Assembly: GCF_023630175.1 (NCBI RefSeq)
Contig: NZ_JALLIN010000026.1
Coordinates: forward strand, 42,608-106,607
Direction of reading: 5' to 3'
DNA from: Streptomyces cellostaticus
Lineage (GTDB): Bacteria > Actinomycetota > Actinomycetes > Streptomycetales > Streptomycetaceae
Length of the DNA: 64,000 nt
Shown: piece after piece, positions 8,747 to 16,672 of the stretch
How positions within the stretch are numbered: the stretch's first letter is position 1
Layout of the letters: each line of letters starts with the position of its first letter
Program-made: the position numbers and the translations under genes
Notes under the pieces: generated by a model
What the model was told of the DNA's origin: nothing
The model's database searches: none
What the model saw: the letters and a program-made list of their open reading frames with translations, nothing else

Positions 8747-8850
8747 GCGCCCCGCAGGGGGCGCGGGAACCGCGCGACCGGCCCCGTGCCGCGCGGGTCG
8801 GGGGTGGCGCAAAGGCGCCCGCAGGGGGCGCGGGGAATCGCGCGAGCGGC
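8747..8850 (+). repeat. Two copies of a Streptomyces-type GC palindromic intergenic repeat
   Basis: Copies at about 8747-8782 and 8814-8850 share CCCGCAGGGGGCGCGGG, then GAA(C/T)CGCGCGA(C/G)CGGCC, 67 bp apart. The unit can fold (CGCCCCGCAGGGGGCG). Strings of this type recur between genes in many streptomycetes (recall). The rest of the 353-bp gap 8699-9051 shows no gene. Confidence 0.6.
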
Positions 8851-9051
8851 CCGGGCGCGGCCGGGGGGCCGGGAGCGCCGGGAGGTGTGCTGAGCGGGGT
8901 CGTTCCGCTGGGCGGAGGGGGGTGACGGCCCCTGGGAAGGCCGGTGCCGGGAGGGGCCCCCGGCTCAACCCGGCGGAGTGAGCTGGCGCACACCTGCCGT
9001 AGAGTTGAGGCCGGTCGTACCTGACCGTGACAGATACGAAGGGCAGCAGGC

Positions 9052-10170
9052 GTGACCGTCGACGACACGGGCTCCGGCGCGGACGCGCGGGTGGATCCCC
9101 ACGCCGCCGACCCCGGCGAGGATCCGCTCGCCCTCCGTCTGGAGCAGCTCATTCTCGGCGCCGAGCGGCGCTACACCCCCTTCCAGGCGGCCCGCAGCGC
9201 CGGTGTCTCCATGGAGCTGGCGTCCCGCTTCTGGCGGGCCATGGGCTTCGCCGACATAGGGCAGGCCAAGGCGCTCACCGAGGCCGACGTGCTGGCCCTG
9301 CGACGGCTCGCCGGCCTGGTCGAGGCGGGGCTGCTCAGCGAGGCCATGGCGGTGCAGGTGGCCCGGTCGACGGGGCAGACCACCGCCCGGTTGGCCGAGT
9401 GGCAGATCGATTCCTTCCTGGAGGGGCTGACCGAGCCGCCCGAGCCGGGCATGACCCGCACCGAGGTCACCTATCCGATCGTCGAGCTGCTGCTGCCCGA
9501 ACTCGAGGAGTTCCTGGTCTACGTGTGGCGGCGGCAGCTCGCCGCCTCGGCCGGCCGGGTCGTGCAGACCGCCGACGACGAGGAGATGGTCGACCGGAGG
9601 CTCGCGGTCGGCTTCGCCGATCTGGTCGGGTTCACCCGGCTGACCCGGCGGATGGAGGAGGAGGAGCTCGGCGAGCTGGTCGAGGCCTTCGAGACCACGG
9701 CCGCCGACCTGGTCGCGGCGCGCGGCGGGCGGCTCATCAAGACCCTCGGTGACGAGGTGCTCTACGTCGCCGACGACGGGGGCACGGCCGCCGACATCGC
9801 GCTGCGGCTGGTCGAGACGATGGCCAACGACGAGACGATGCCGGAGCTGCGGGTCGGCATGGCGTTCGGCACGGTCACCACGCGCATGGGCGACGTCTTC
9901 GGCACGACCGTCAACCTCGCCTCCCGGCTGACCTCCATAGCCCCGCGCGACGCCGTGCTGGTCGACAGCGCCTTCGCCGAGGAGCTGATCCGCACCAAGG
10001 AGGCGCCCGCCTCGGAGGCGGCGGCCGCCGAGGCCGCGGCCGCCGCGGAGAAGGAGGGCGAGGAGCCGCCGTCGTACCGCTTCGCGCTCCAGCCGATGTG
10101 GCAGCGCCCGGTCCGTGGGCTCGGCGTCGTCGAGCCGTGGCTGCTCGGCCGCCGCGACGGTCAGTCCTGA
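9052..10170 (+). CDS. cya: Adenylate cyclase, class III
   Basis: 372 aa, soluble, no membrane segment. The N-terminal ~185 residues contain a helical region also seen in actinobacterial cyclases (YTPFQAARSAGVSMELASRF). The C-terminal cyclase domain has both metal-binding aspartates (GFADLVGFTRL and TLGDEVLYVA) and the Asn/Arg transition-state pair in TTVNLASRLTSI. An Ala/Glu-rich insertion (EAAAAEAAAAAEKE) precedes the end. It makes cAMP from ATP; in S. coelicolor the orthologue is needed for normal germination and development (recall). GTG 9052 follows AGGGCAGCAGG. The 3' end overlaps the next, opposing gene by 10 bp. Confidence 0.93.
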   Translation: MTVDDTGSGADARVDPHAADPGEDPLALRLEQLILGAERRYTPFQAARSAGVSMELASRFWRAMGFADIGQAKALTEADVLALRRLAGLVEAGLLSEAMAVQVARSTGQTTARLAEWQIDSFLEGLTEPPEPGMTRTEVTYPIVELLLPELEEFLVYVWRRQLAASAGRVVQTADDEEMVDRRLAVGFADLVGFTRLTRRMEEEELGELVEAFETTAADLVAARGGRLIKTLGDEVLYVADDGGTAADIALRLVETMANDETMPELRVGMAFGTVTTRMGDVFGTTVNLASRLTSIAPRDAVLVDSAFAEELIRTKEAPASEAAAAEAAAAAEKEGEEPPSYRFALQPMWQRPVRGLGVVEPWLLGRRDGQS

Positions 10171-10793
10171 CCGTCGTCCAGCACGCCCACGCAGAGGCCG
10201 ATCACCGGTAGGCACAGTCCGTCGTCCCGGCTGGGCGGGGCCGTCGTGACCCGGCTCGGGGCGGGCGCGGGCCCGGGCGCGGTCCGGGACGGCGCGGGGG
10301 CCGTGGGCGGGGCGTCCGCCGCGGTCGTGGCCGGATCGGTGTGCCGCGGGGCGGCTCCCGGCGTGCCGGTGCCGTCCGGCGTCGGCACGCGGCTCGCCGA
10401 GGCGCGGGGGACGGCCTCGCGCGGCTCCGGCGGGGCCGTCGGTGCGGTCGGGGCCGGGCTCACCCCGCCCATGGCCGTGGTGGCGGAGGGCCGGGTCGTG
10501 CGGGCGGCGCCGGTGGTCGGTGCCGGGGCGGTGGAGCGGGCGGTGGCGCCGCCGCCCGGGTCGAGACGGGGTTCGGCCCGCGCCGTGTCCGGGGCGCCCA
10601 CACCGGACTCCGGTGCCACGCGGACGAGGGTGAGGACGCCGGCGGCCAGCGCCAGGCCGCCCGTGGCGAGCAGCACCCTGCGGGGGCGGGGCTTGCGGTG
10701 CCGGCCACGGCGGACGAAGGGCGCGGCGCACTGCGCGGCGACGGTCCGCCGATTCGTTTCCCCGGCACCGGACCGGGCGCGTGTCGGTCTCAT
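10161..10793 (-). CDS. Membrane-anchored Pro/Thr/Ala-rich protein
   Basis: 210 aa. A basic N-terminus (RRGRHRKPRPRR) is followed by one membrane helix (VLLATGGLALAAGVLTLV), then ~130 residues rich in Pro, Thr, Ala and Ser, ending in a short conserved-looking stretch DDGLCLPVIGLCVGV with two Cys. It is probably anchored in the membrane with the low-complexity part outside. ATG 10793 has a strong GGAGGGG upstream. It is convergent with cya. No function is recognised. Confidence 0.65.
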   Translation of the reverse strand: MRPTRARSGAGETNRRTVAAQCAAPFVRRGRHRKPRPRRVLLATGGLALAAGVLTLVRVAPESGVGAPDTARAEPRLDPGGGATARSTAPAPTTGAARTTRPSATTAMGGVSPAPTAPTAPPEPREAVPRASASRVPTPDGTGTPGAAPRHTDPATTAADAPPTAPAPSRTAPGPAPAPSRVTTAPPSRDDGLCLPVIGLCVGVLDDGQD

Positions 10794-10980
10794 GAGGTCC
10801 CCTCCCCGCCGTGGCGCGGAGCGCACGTTATGCGCTCCCGTGAGCGGTGCGGGAGGAGAGGGCCGGGATGTCACTCGAACGGGTGTAGGGCCCCGATCGG
10901 GGCGGCCCTTTCCCGGGGCGGGGTGCGGCTGCGATGATTCGGGCCGGCAGAGAGTTAACCCGCGTTAACCGGAGGATGTC

Positions 10981-11775
10981 ATGAGCGAGGAGCGGTACGG
11001 GGAGTTCGTGCTGGTGCGGCGGCACGGGCACGTGGCGGAGCTGGTCCTGGACCGGCCCAAGGCCATGAACGCCGTCTCGACGGAGATGGCCCGCTCCCTC
11101 GCGGGCGCGTGCGCGGCGCTCGCCGCCGACCCGGAGGCGCGGGTGGTCGTGGTGACCTCCTCGCACGAGCGCGCGTTCTGCGTCGGGGCCGACCTGAAGG
11201 AGCGGAACTCCTTCAGCGACGCCGACCTGGTGCGGCAGCGGCCGGTGGCGCGCGGGGCGTACACCGGGGTGCTGGAGCTGCCGATGCCGACGATCGCGGC
11301 CGTGCACGGGTTCGCGCTGGGCGGCGGGTTCGAGCTGGCGCTGTCCTGCGACCTGATCGTGGCCGACCCGACGGCGGTGGTGGGGCTGCCGGAGGTGTCG
11401 GTGGGCGTGATCCCGGGCGGTGGCGGTACGCAGTTGCTGCCCCGGCGGGTCGGGGCGGCCCGGGCGGCCGAGCTGATCTTCACGGCGCGGCGGCTGGACG
11501 CGGCGGAGGCCGCCGGCCTCGGACTCGTGGACACGCTGGTGGAGGAGGGCCGGGACCGCGAGGAGGCGCTGGCGCTGGCGGCGCGGATCGCCGGCAACTC
11601 GCCGGTGGGGCTCCGGGCCGCCAAGCGGGCGCTGCGGCTGGGGCACGGGCTGGATCTGCGGGCCGGTCTCGAGGTCGAGGACGCGGCCTGGCGGTCGGTG
11701 GCCTTCTCCGGGGACCGGGCGGAGGGCGTGGCGGCCTTCAACGAGAAGCGCAGGCCGCAGTGGCCGGGGGAGTGA
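10981..11775 (+). CDS. Enoyl-CoA hydratase/isomerase family protein
   Basis: 264 aa crotonase-fold enzyme. The oxyanion-hole segments are HERAFCVGADLKERNSF and AAVHGFALGGGFELALSCDL. The catalytic-loop region GLPEVSVGVIPGGGGTQLLPR has the Glu at the hydratase position (PEVSVG) and the second acid position is Gly-rich. It probably hydrates trans-2-enoyl-CoA in fatty-acid or branched-chain amino-acid breakdown, feeding propionyl-/acetyl-CoA to the nearby carboxylases. ATG 10981 has GGAGG 5-6 nt upstream. Exact substrate cannot be told. Confidence 0.9.
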   Translation: MSEERYGEFVLVRRHGHVAELVLDRPKAMNAVSTEMARSLAGACAALAADPEARVVVVTSSHERAFCVGADLKERNSFSDADLVRQRPVARGAYTGVLELPMPTIAAVHGFALGGGFELALSCDLIVADPTAVVGLPEVSVGVIPGGGGTQLLPRRVGAARAAELIFTARRLDAAEAAGLGLVDTLVEEGRDREEALALAARIAGNSPVGLRAAKRALRLGHGLDLRAGLEVEDAAWRSVAFSGDRAEGVAAFNEKRRPQWPGE

Positions 11776-11962
11776 GGGGGCGGAGCCTCGCCCGGATCCC
11801 GGCGCCGGGGACGCCTCCGAGGTGATGCCGGCCGGTGCCCTGTCGGACCCGCTGCCCGCCGGTGCCCCGCCGGGTGTGGATCCCCGGCGGGGCCGGCCCG
11901 GTCCGGACCGCTACGTTGCGTCAACGGCGATCCCTTAATGTTCCTGTTAGTCCCATTTTCTT

Positions 11963-11968
11963 CATAAT
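11963..11968 (+). promoter_or_regulatory. Candidate -10 box of the GGDEF gene
   Basis: CATAAT lies in a short AT-rich stretch (about 11935-11970), 8 nt before ATG 11977. A weak TTCCTG at 11941-11946 could be the -35 with a 16-nt spacer. Confidence 0.35.
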
Positions 11969-11976
11969 CTGGAGCA

Positions 11977-13119
11977 ATGGGTGAGGACAAGCGGCTGGCC
12001 GCCGTGGTGGCGCTGGCTCAGGGGATGGCCGCGGCGCGTGCGCCGATGGAGTCGTGGCGCGCCGCCGCGCTCGGCGCGTGCTGGGCGCTGGACGGCAACT
12101 TCGCCGCGCTGTCGGTGTGGGAGCGGGATCTGGGCCGGCTGCGGGTGCTGGTGAACGTGGGGGAGCGTCGCCCGGACGAGGACGAGTTCCCGGAGGCCGA
12201 GACCTACCCGGTGCACCAGTTCCCGGAGATCACCGAGTTCCTGCACGAGCGCTGGGTGGGCGGGGGCGGCCCGAACGCCTGGGTGGAGACCGCGGGGGGC
12301 GCGGCCGCCGGCGATCGCGGCTACTTCCACCAGCGGGTGGCCGCGCTGCGCCGCCGCGGCCGGGGCTGCTGCGTGGTCGCCCCCGTCGTGCTGCACGGCC
12401 GGGCCTGGGGCGAGCTGTATGTGGCCCGGGCGGTCAGCGCGCCGGTGTTCGGGCCCCCGGACGCCGACTTCGCCACCGTGCTGGCCGCGGTCGTCGCCGC
12501 GGGGCTGGCCCAGACCGAGCGGCTGGAGGAGGCCCGCCGGCTGGCGTTCACCGACTCGCTCACCGGCCTCGCCAACCGCCGCGCCGTCGACGTGCGGCTG
12601 GAGGAGGCCGTCGAGTCGCACCGCACGCGGGGAGTGGTCGTCAGCCTCGTGGTCTGCGACCTGAACGGGCTCAAACGGGTCAACGACACCCTCGGGCACG
12701 CGGTGGGCGACCGGCTGCTGGAGCGGTTCGGCTCGGTGCTCTCGCTGTGCGGGGCGATGGTGCCGGGCGCGCTCGCCGCGCGCCTCGGCGGCGACGAGTT
12801 CTGCCTGCTGGTGGCCGGGCCGCCGGCCGACGACGTGGTCAAGGCGGCGGACGAGCTGTGCCGCCGGGCCGGGGAGCTGGAACTGGGTGAAGGGGTGGCC
12901 TGCGGTGTCGCCTCGACCGAGGACCCGATCGGTCCGGTGCACGACGCCCGGCGGCTCTTCCGGCTGGCGGACGCCGCCCAGTACCGGGCCAAGGCGCTGG
13001 GTGCGGACCGGCCGGTGGTGGCGGGCCGGGAGGGGCCGGACGACCCCGTCGTGCGCCTCGCCGACGAGCCGCCGCCGGAGCGTGCCGAGCGGCGCCGCTT
13101 CCGGGGCCGGCTGCCCTGA
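11977..13119 (+). CDS. GAF-GGDEF diguanylate cyclase
   Basis: 380 aa, cytoplasmic, no membrane helix. Residues ~15-180 look like a GAF sensor domain. Residues ~190-345 are a GGDEF domain with FTDSLTGLANRRAVD at its start and an intact active-site GGDEF at 271-275 (AARLGGDEFCLLV). The product-inhibition site RxxD, normally five residues before GGDEF, is missing (PGAL instead). It should make cyclic di-GMP from GTP, which in streptomycetes holds back sporulation through BldD. It is probably the orthologue of one of the named Cdg proteins (I think CdgE, from recall). GGAG lies 4 nt before ATG 11977. Confidence 0.9.
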   Translation: MGEDKRLAAVVALAQGMAAARAPMESWRAAALGACWALDGNFAALSVWERDLGRLRVLVNVGERRPDEDEFPEAETYPVHQFPEITEFLHERWVGGGGPNAWVETAGGAAAGDRGYFHQRVAALRRRGRGCCVVAPVVLHGRAWGELYVARAVSAPVFGPPDADFATVLAAVVAAGLAQTERLEEARRLAFTDSLTGLANRRAVDVRLEEAVESHRTRGVVVSLVVCDLNGLKRVNDTLGHAVGDRLLERFGSVLSLCGAMVPGALAARLGGDEFCLLVAGPPADDVVKAADELCRRAGELELGEGVACGVASTEDPIGPVHDARRLFRLADAAQYRAKALGADRPVVAGREGPDDPVVRLADEPPPERAERRRFRGRLP

Positions 13120-13173
13120 GGGTGCGTGAGGTGAAGCTCACGGGGCGGTAAGGGGTGCTCCCGTGCCCCACTA

Positions 13174-13202
13174 GTGACACCACCGCATTCAATGCGTACG
13201 CT
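13174..13202 (+). promoter_or_regulatory. hutH promoter with palindrome in the spacer
   Basis: A -35 GTGACA (13174-13179), 17-nt spacer and -10 TACGCT (13197-13202) end 7 nt before the hutH ATG, with no ribosome site. An 11-bp palindrome GCATTCAATGC (13185-13195) fills the spacer and is well placed to bind a repressor. Confidence 0.55.
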
Positions 13203-13209
13203 CCTGAAT

Positions 13210-14754
13210 ATGGATATGCACACTGTGGTGGTGGGGACGTCGGGAGTCACCGCGTCCGACGTTCTCGCCGTGGCGCGCGGCGGTGCCCGCATCGAGCTGT
13301 CGGCGGAGGCGGTGGCGGCCCTCGCGGCGGCCCGCGGGATCGTGGACGCCCTGGCGGCCAAGCCCGACCCGGTCTACGGCGTCTCCACCGGCTTCGGGGC
13401 CCTGGCGACCCGGCACATCAGCCAGGAGCTGCGTGCCCAGCTGCAGCGCAACATCGTCCGCTCGCACGCCGCCGGCATGGGCCCGCGGGTCGAGCGCGAG
13501 GTCGTACGCGCCCTGATGTTCCTGCGGCTGAAGACCGTCTGCTCCGGACACACCGGGGTCCGGCCCGAGGTCGCGCAGACCATGGCCGACGTGCTCAACG
13601 CCGGGATCACCCCGGTCGTGCACGAGTACGGCTCGCTGGGCTGCTCCGGCGACCTCGCCCCGCTCTCCCACTGCGCCCTGACCCTGATGGGCGAGGGCGA
13701 CGCCGAGGGTCCCGACGGCGCCGTCCGGCCCGCCGGCGAACTGCTCGCCGAGCACGGCATCGCCCCCGTCGAGCTGCGCGAGAAGGAGGGGCTCGCCCTC
13801 CTCAACGGCACCGACGGCATGCTCGGCATGCTGGTCATGGCCCTCGCCGACCTCGACACCCTGTACAAGTCCGCCGACGTCACCGCCGCCCTCAGCATGG
13901 AGGCGCTGCTCGGCACGGACAAGGTGCTCGCCCCCGAGCTGCACGCCATCCGCCCGCACCCGGGCCAGGGCGCCTCCGCCGCCAACATGCTGGCCGTGCT
14001 CAAGGGTTCGCAGCTCACGGGCCACCACCAGGACGACGCCCCCCGGGTCCAGGACGCCTACTCGGTGCGCTGCGCCCCGCAGGTCGCCGGCGCCGGCCGG
14101 GACACCCTCGCGCACGCCCGCCTGGTCGCCGAGCGCGAGCTGGCCTCCGCGGTCGACAACCCCGTGGTGCTGCCCGACGGGAGGGTGGAGTCCAACGGCA
14201 ACTTCCACGGCGCGCCCGTCGCCTACGTCCTGGACTTCCTCGCCATCGCGGCCGCCGACCTCGGCTCCATCGCCGAGCGCCGCACCGACCGGCTGCTGGA
14301 CAAGAACCGCAGCCACGGCCTGCCGCCGTTCCTCGCCGACGACGCCGGCGTCGACTCCGGCCTGATGATCGCGCAGTACACGCAGGCCGCCCTGGTCAGC
14401 GAGATGAAGCGGCTGGCCGTCCCGGCCTCCGCGGACTCCATCCCGTCCTCCGCCATGCAGGAGGACCACGTGTCCATGGGCTGGTCCGCCGCGCGCAAGC
14501 TGCGCACCGCCGTCGGGAACCTCGCCCGGATCGTCGCCGTCGAGCTGTACGCGGCCACCCGGGCCATCGAGCTGCGGGAGGGCCTGAGCCCGGCGCCCGC
14601 CTCCCGTGCGGTGATCGACGCCGTGCGCGCCGCCGGCGTGCAGGGCCCGGGCCCGGACCGGTTCCTGGCCCCCGACCTGGCCGCCGCGGAAGCCTTCGTC
14701 CGCGGCGGGCGGCTCGTCAGCGCCGCCGAGTCCGTGACGGGGCCGCTGGCCTGA
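13210..14754 (+). CDS. hutH: Histidine ammonia-lyase
   Basis: 514 aa, equal to the S. coelicolor enzyme as I remember it. It deaminates L-histidine to urocanate, the first step of histidine breakdown. The MIO cofactor triad here is Cys-Ser-Gly (residues 145-147 in GSLGCSGDLAPLSH), rather than the common Ala-Ser-Gly. Other hallmarks are YGVSTGFGALA, the HHQDDAPRVQDAYS region and NGNFHGAP. ATG 13210 is preferred because it sits 7 nt after a good -10 box; an in-frame upstream start at 13174 would fall in the promoter. No other hut gene is adjacent; streptomycete hut genes are scattered. Confidence 0.95.
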   Translation: MDMHTVVVGTSGVTASDVLAVARGGARIELSAEAVAALAAARGIVDALAAKPDPVYGVSTGFGALATRHISQELRAQLQRNIVRSHAAGMGPRVEREVVRALMFLRLKTVCSGHTGVRPEVAQTMADVLNAGITPVVHEYGSLGCSGDLAPLSHCALTLMGEGDAEGPDGAVRPAGELLAEHGIAPVELREKEGLALLNGTDGMLGMLVMALADLDTLYKSADVTAALSMEALLGTDKVLAPELHAIRPHPGQGASAANMLAVLKGSQLTGHHQDDAPRVQDAYSVRCAPQVAGAGRDTLAHARLVAERELASAVDNPVVLPDGRVESNGNFHGAPVAYVLDFLAIAAADLGSIAERRTDRLLDKNRSHGLPPFLADDAGVDSGLMIAQYTQAALVSEMKRLAVPASADSIPSSAMQEDHVSMGWSAARKLRTAVGNLARIVAVELYAATRAIELREGLSPAPASRAVIDAVRAAGVQGPGPDRFLAPDLAAAEAFVRGGRLVSAAESVTGPLA

Positions 14755-14801
14755 CCTCCCGTCCGTGCCCCCGGCGGCCCCGGGGGTGCCTCGTGCGACG
14801 G

Positions 14802-14830
14802 GGCCTCCCGGAGCGCCGCTCCGGGAGGCC
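14802..14830. terminator. Bidirectional hairpin between hutH and a lipoprotein gene
   Basis: GGCCTCCCGGAG (14802-14813) and CTCCGGGAGGCC (14819-14830) pair perfectly around a 5-nt loop, between two convergent genes. Confidence 0.65.
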
Positions 14831-14865
14831 GGGTCCGCCGGGTGTCCCCTCGCGGGGACGGGCCG

Positions 14866-15636
14866 TCACTTCAGCTTGGCCGCCTGGGCCTTGATGACCG
14901 GCGCCGAGACCGTGTACGGCTTCTTGGACATCATCGCGCCGATGTTGACCGTGGAGTACGTCGCGAGGGTGTTGCCGTGCCGCACGACCTCGCCGTGCAG
15001 CGGCATGGCGCCCTCGTCGGAGCCGGCGTTGGTCGCCGTGAAGGCCACCGACGCGTCACCGGTGCCGGAGGACTTCTCCTCGGCGACCTTGGTGAACTTC
15101 CCCTTCTCGCCGTCCTGCTCACCGGTGAAGCCGCCCGAGCACGCCCGTACCGCGTCCGAGACCGACTTCAGGGCCTTCTCGGCGCCGTCGCCGTCGTACG
15201 AGGCCAGGGTGACCACGGTGACGTCCAGGTCCATGGACTTGTTGAGCGCCTCCTCGAACTTGCCGTCGGCCAGGTCGTCCAGGGACGTGGCGTCGTCCGT
15301 GGGGTCCTTCTTGTCCTCCGTGGCCATCCGGCTGGTCTGCTCCGCCGGCTCGCCGGGCGCGATGGCGGTCAGGGCCCGCAGCAGCGGGTCGCAGCGGCTG
15401 TCCTCCGCCTCGACCTTGCTCTTGTCGGGGATGCCGCCCTTGACGGCCTCGACCTTGAATCCCGGCACCTCGCCCTTGGCGATGACCAGGTCCTTCAGCT
15501 CGGCGGCGCTCAGCGCCTTCGCCGAGCCCTTCTCGCCGTCCCCGGAGCCGCCGTCGGAACAGCCGGTGATGAGGGCGAGCGACAGGACGCCCGCAGCCGC
15601 GGTGGCGCACAGCCGCACGCCCGATGATCTCTTCAT
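14866..15636 (-). CDS. Secreted lipoprotein of unknown function
   Basis: 256 aa. It has a lipoprotein signal peptide: MKRSS, then a hydrophobic core, then lipobox LITGC with the lipidated Cys at about residue 26. The mature part starts with a Gly/Ser/Asp linker. The remainder alternates Lys/Glu/Asp with β-forming segments, and contains two further Cys (SRCDPLL and VRACSGG) that could form a disulfide. No enzyme motif was seen. It is expected on the outer face of the membrane. It is convergent with hutH, and the LADTG protein gene is upstream on the same strand, 42 bp from its start. Confidence 0.8.
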   Translation of the reverse strand: MKRSSGVRLCATAAAGVLSLALITGCSDGGSGDGEKGSAKALSAAELKDLVIAKGEVPGFKVEAVKGGIPDKSKVEAEDSRCDPLLRALTAIAPGEPAEQTSRMATEDKKDPTDDATSLDDLADGKFEEALNKSMDLDVTVVTLASYDGDGAEKALKSVSDAVRACSGGFTGEQDGEKGKFTKVAEEKSSGTGDASVAFTATNAGSDEGAMPLHGEVVRHGNTLATYSTVNIGAMMSKKPYTVSAPVIKAQAAKLK

Positions 15637-15678
15637 GAGCGGACTATGAAGGCGCTGTCAAAGAATCGTCAAGCGGAA

Positions 15679-15996
15679 TTAAAGGCCCAGGCGTTCCCTG
15701 CGCACCGAATACACCACGAACCCGGCGCCCACGGCGAGGAACAGGCTGCCGCCGACGACGTAGGGCGTGGTGTCGAAGCTGCCGGTGTCGGCCAGCTCCG
15801 TGGCGTCCGCGGCGCCGGCCGTCGTGGCCTCGCTCACGGCCTTCGCCTGCTGGGTGACCGGTCTCGACGAGGCCACCTCGGTCGTCGCTCTCGCCGTGTC
15901 GTCCTGCGACGCTTTGGCGGACGGGACGAACCACAGGGCGCACAGCAGCGTCCCCGCGGCGGTGGCGGTCAGCAGCGGACGGCGAGCGGATGACAC
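15679..15996 (-). CDS. LAXTG-type sortase-anchored surface protein
   Basis: 105 aa. A signal peptide (MSSARRPLLT, hydrophobic core, AKA-S) is followed by a short Thr/Ala-rich region. Then comes the sorting signal: LADTG at residues 68-72, a hydrophobic helix (YVVGGSLFLAVGAGFVVY) and a basic tail (RRERLGL). LAXTG is the motif used by streptomycete class E sortases, which also anchor the long chaplins. Only ~37 residues would be displayed, so this is a very small cell-wall protein. No ribosome site is obvious at ATG 15996. No sortase gene is in the window. Confidence 0.75.
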   Translation of the reverse strand: MSSARRPLLTATAAGTLLCALWFVPSAKASQDDTARATTEVASSRPVTQQAKAVSEATTAGAADATELADTGSFDTTPYVVGGSLFLAVGAGFVVYSVRRERLGL

Positions 15997-16053
15997 GGAA
16001 TATCGATCCCCTTGTGACGCTGGCGAATTGGCCGTGTGGGGGCGATGTTAGTG

Positions 16054-16100
16054 AAAGTCGCGGGTCACAGGAAAGTCACGAGGGGTTTCAGTCGTACGCT
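16054..16100 (+). promoter_or_regulatory. Direct repeats and -10 box upstream of the acidic-protein gene
   Basis: AAAGTCGCG (16054-16062) and AAAGTCACG (16072-16080) form a direct repeat with 18-bp period, followed by a -10 TACGCT (16095-16100) that ends 6 nt before ATG 16107. The repeat could be an operator or activator site. Confidence 0.4.
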
Positions 16101-16106
16101 CTCGCC

Positions 16107-16454
16107 ATGGACACGGAAGAGACATCCAGATTTGTACGCCTTCGGGTGGAGTTGGTCCTCGAGGTGGAGGACGAGGACGGGCTGACCAAGGCCGCGCTGC
16201 GCCGGCTCGCCGCCGATCCGGACCTGCCGCAGGAGGAGCGGTCGCACGCCGAGGGTGCTGTGACGGAGGACACCGCCGAGGCCCTTGCGTATCTCGTGGA
16301 CCCGTTCGACCTGGTCAGCGAGGTGCCCGGGGTGGAGCTGCAGCAGGCCTCGTGGTCCAGCGAACGCATCGACTACGACCCCGACTCACCGGACTGGGAC
16401 CTGGACGAGGATGATGGAGAAGGAGAGGACGAGGAAGAGGGCGGCATCGGCTGA
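16107..16454 (+). CDS. Small acidic cytoplasmic protein
   Basis: 115 aa, rich in Asp and Glu, with a run of acids at the C-terminus (DLDEDDGEGEDEEEGG). No signal or membrane helix. ATG 16107 lies 6 nt after TACGCT, consistent with leaderless translation; the frame is open further upstream but runs through the divergent promoter region of the LADTG gene. No family is recognised. It may be a nucleic-acid mimic or a partner protein, but this is only a guess from charge. Confidence 0.65.
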   Translation: MDTEETSRFVRLRVELVLEVEDEDGLTKAALRRLAADPDLPQEERSHAEGAVTEDTAEALAYLVDPFDLVSEVPGVELQQASWSSERIDYDPDSPDWDLDEDDGEGEDEEEGGIG

Positions 16455-16475
16455 GCGTCCTGGGGCACTTGTGCA

Positions 16476-16501
16476 CCCCGGACGGCAACCGTCGTCCGGG
16501 G
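16476..16501 (+). terminator. Hairpin terminator with short T-tract
   Basis: CCCCGGACG (16476-16484) pairs with CGTCCGGGG (16493-16501) and is followed by CTTTG. It lies 22 bp after the acidic-protein gene. Confidence 0.6.
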
Positions 16502-16672
16502 CTTTGTCGTCTCAAGGGGAGCATGGACGACTTCGGTACCACCCGTCACGGGAGGGCGTGGGATGCCCCACACCCGCGCGCCAGGTGGGGCGGGAGGAAT
16601 CGCCCGTAGCGTTGAGGGTTCCCATGGGGACTCGGGGTTTTCGCGATTTCGGCAACGATGGAGAAGCGTGTG

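Noticed and set aside
8747..8850. Possible CRISPR-like repeats
   Set aside because: Only two imperfect, GC-palindromic units, no regular spacer and no cas genes.
13189..14469. 426-aa minus-strand frame antisense to hutH
   Set aside because: Val/Gly/Asp-rich shadow frame with no start signal; hutH is unambiguous.
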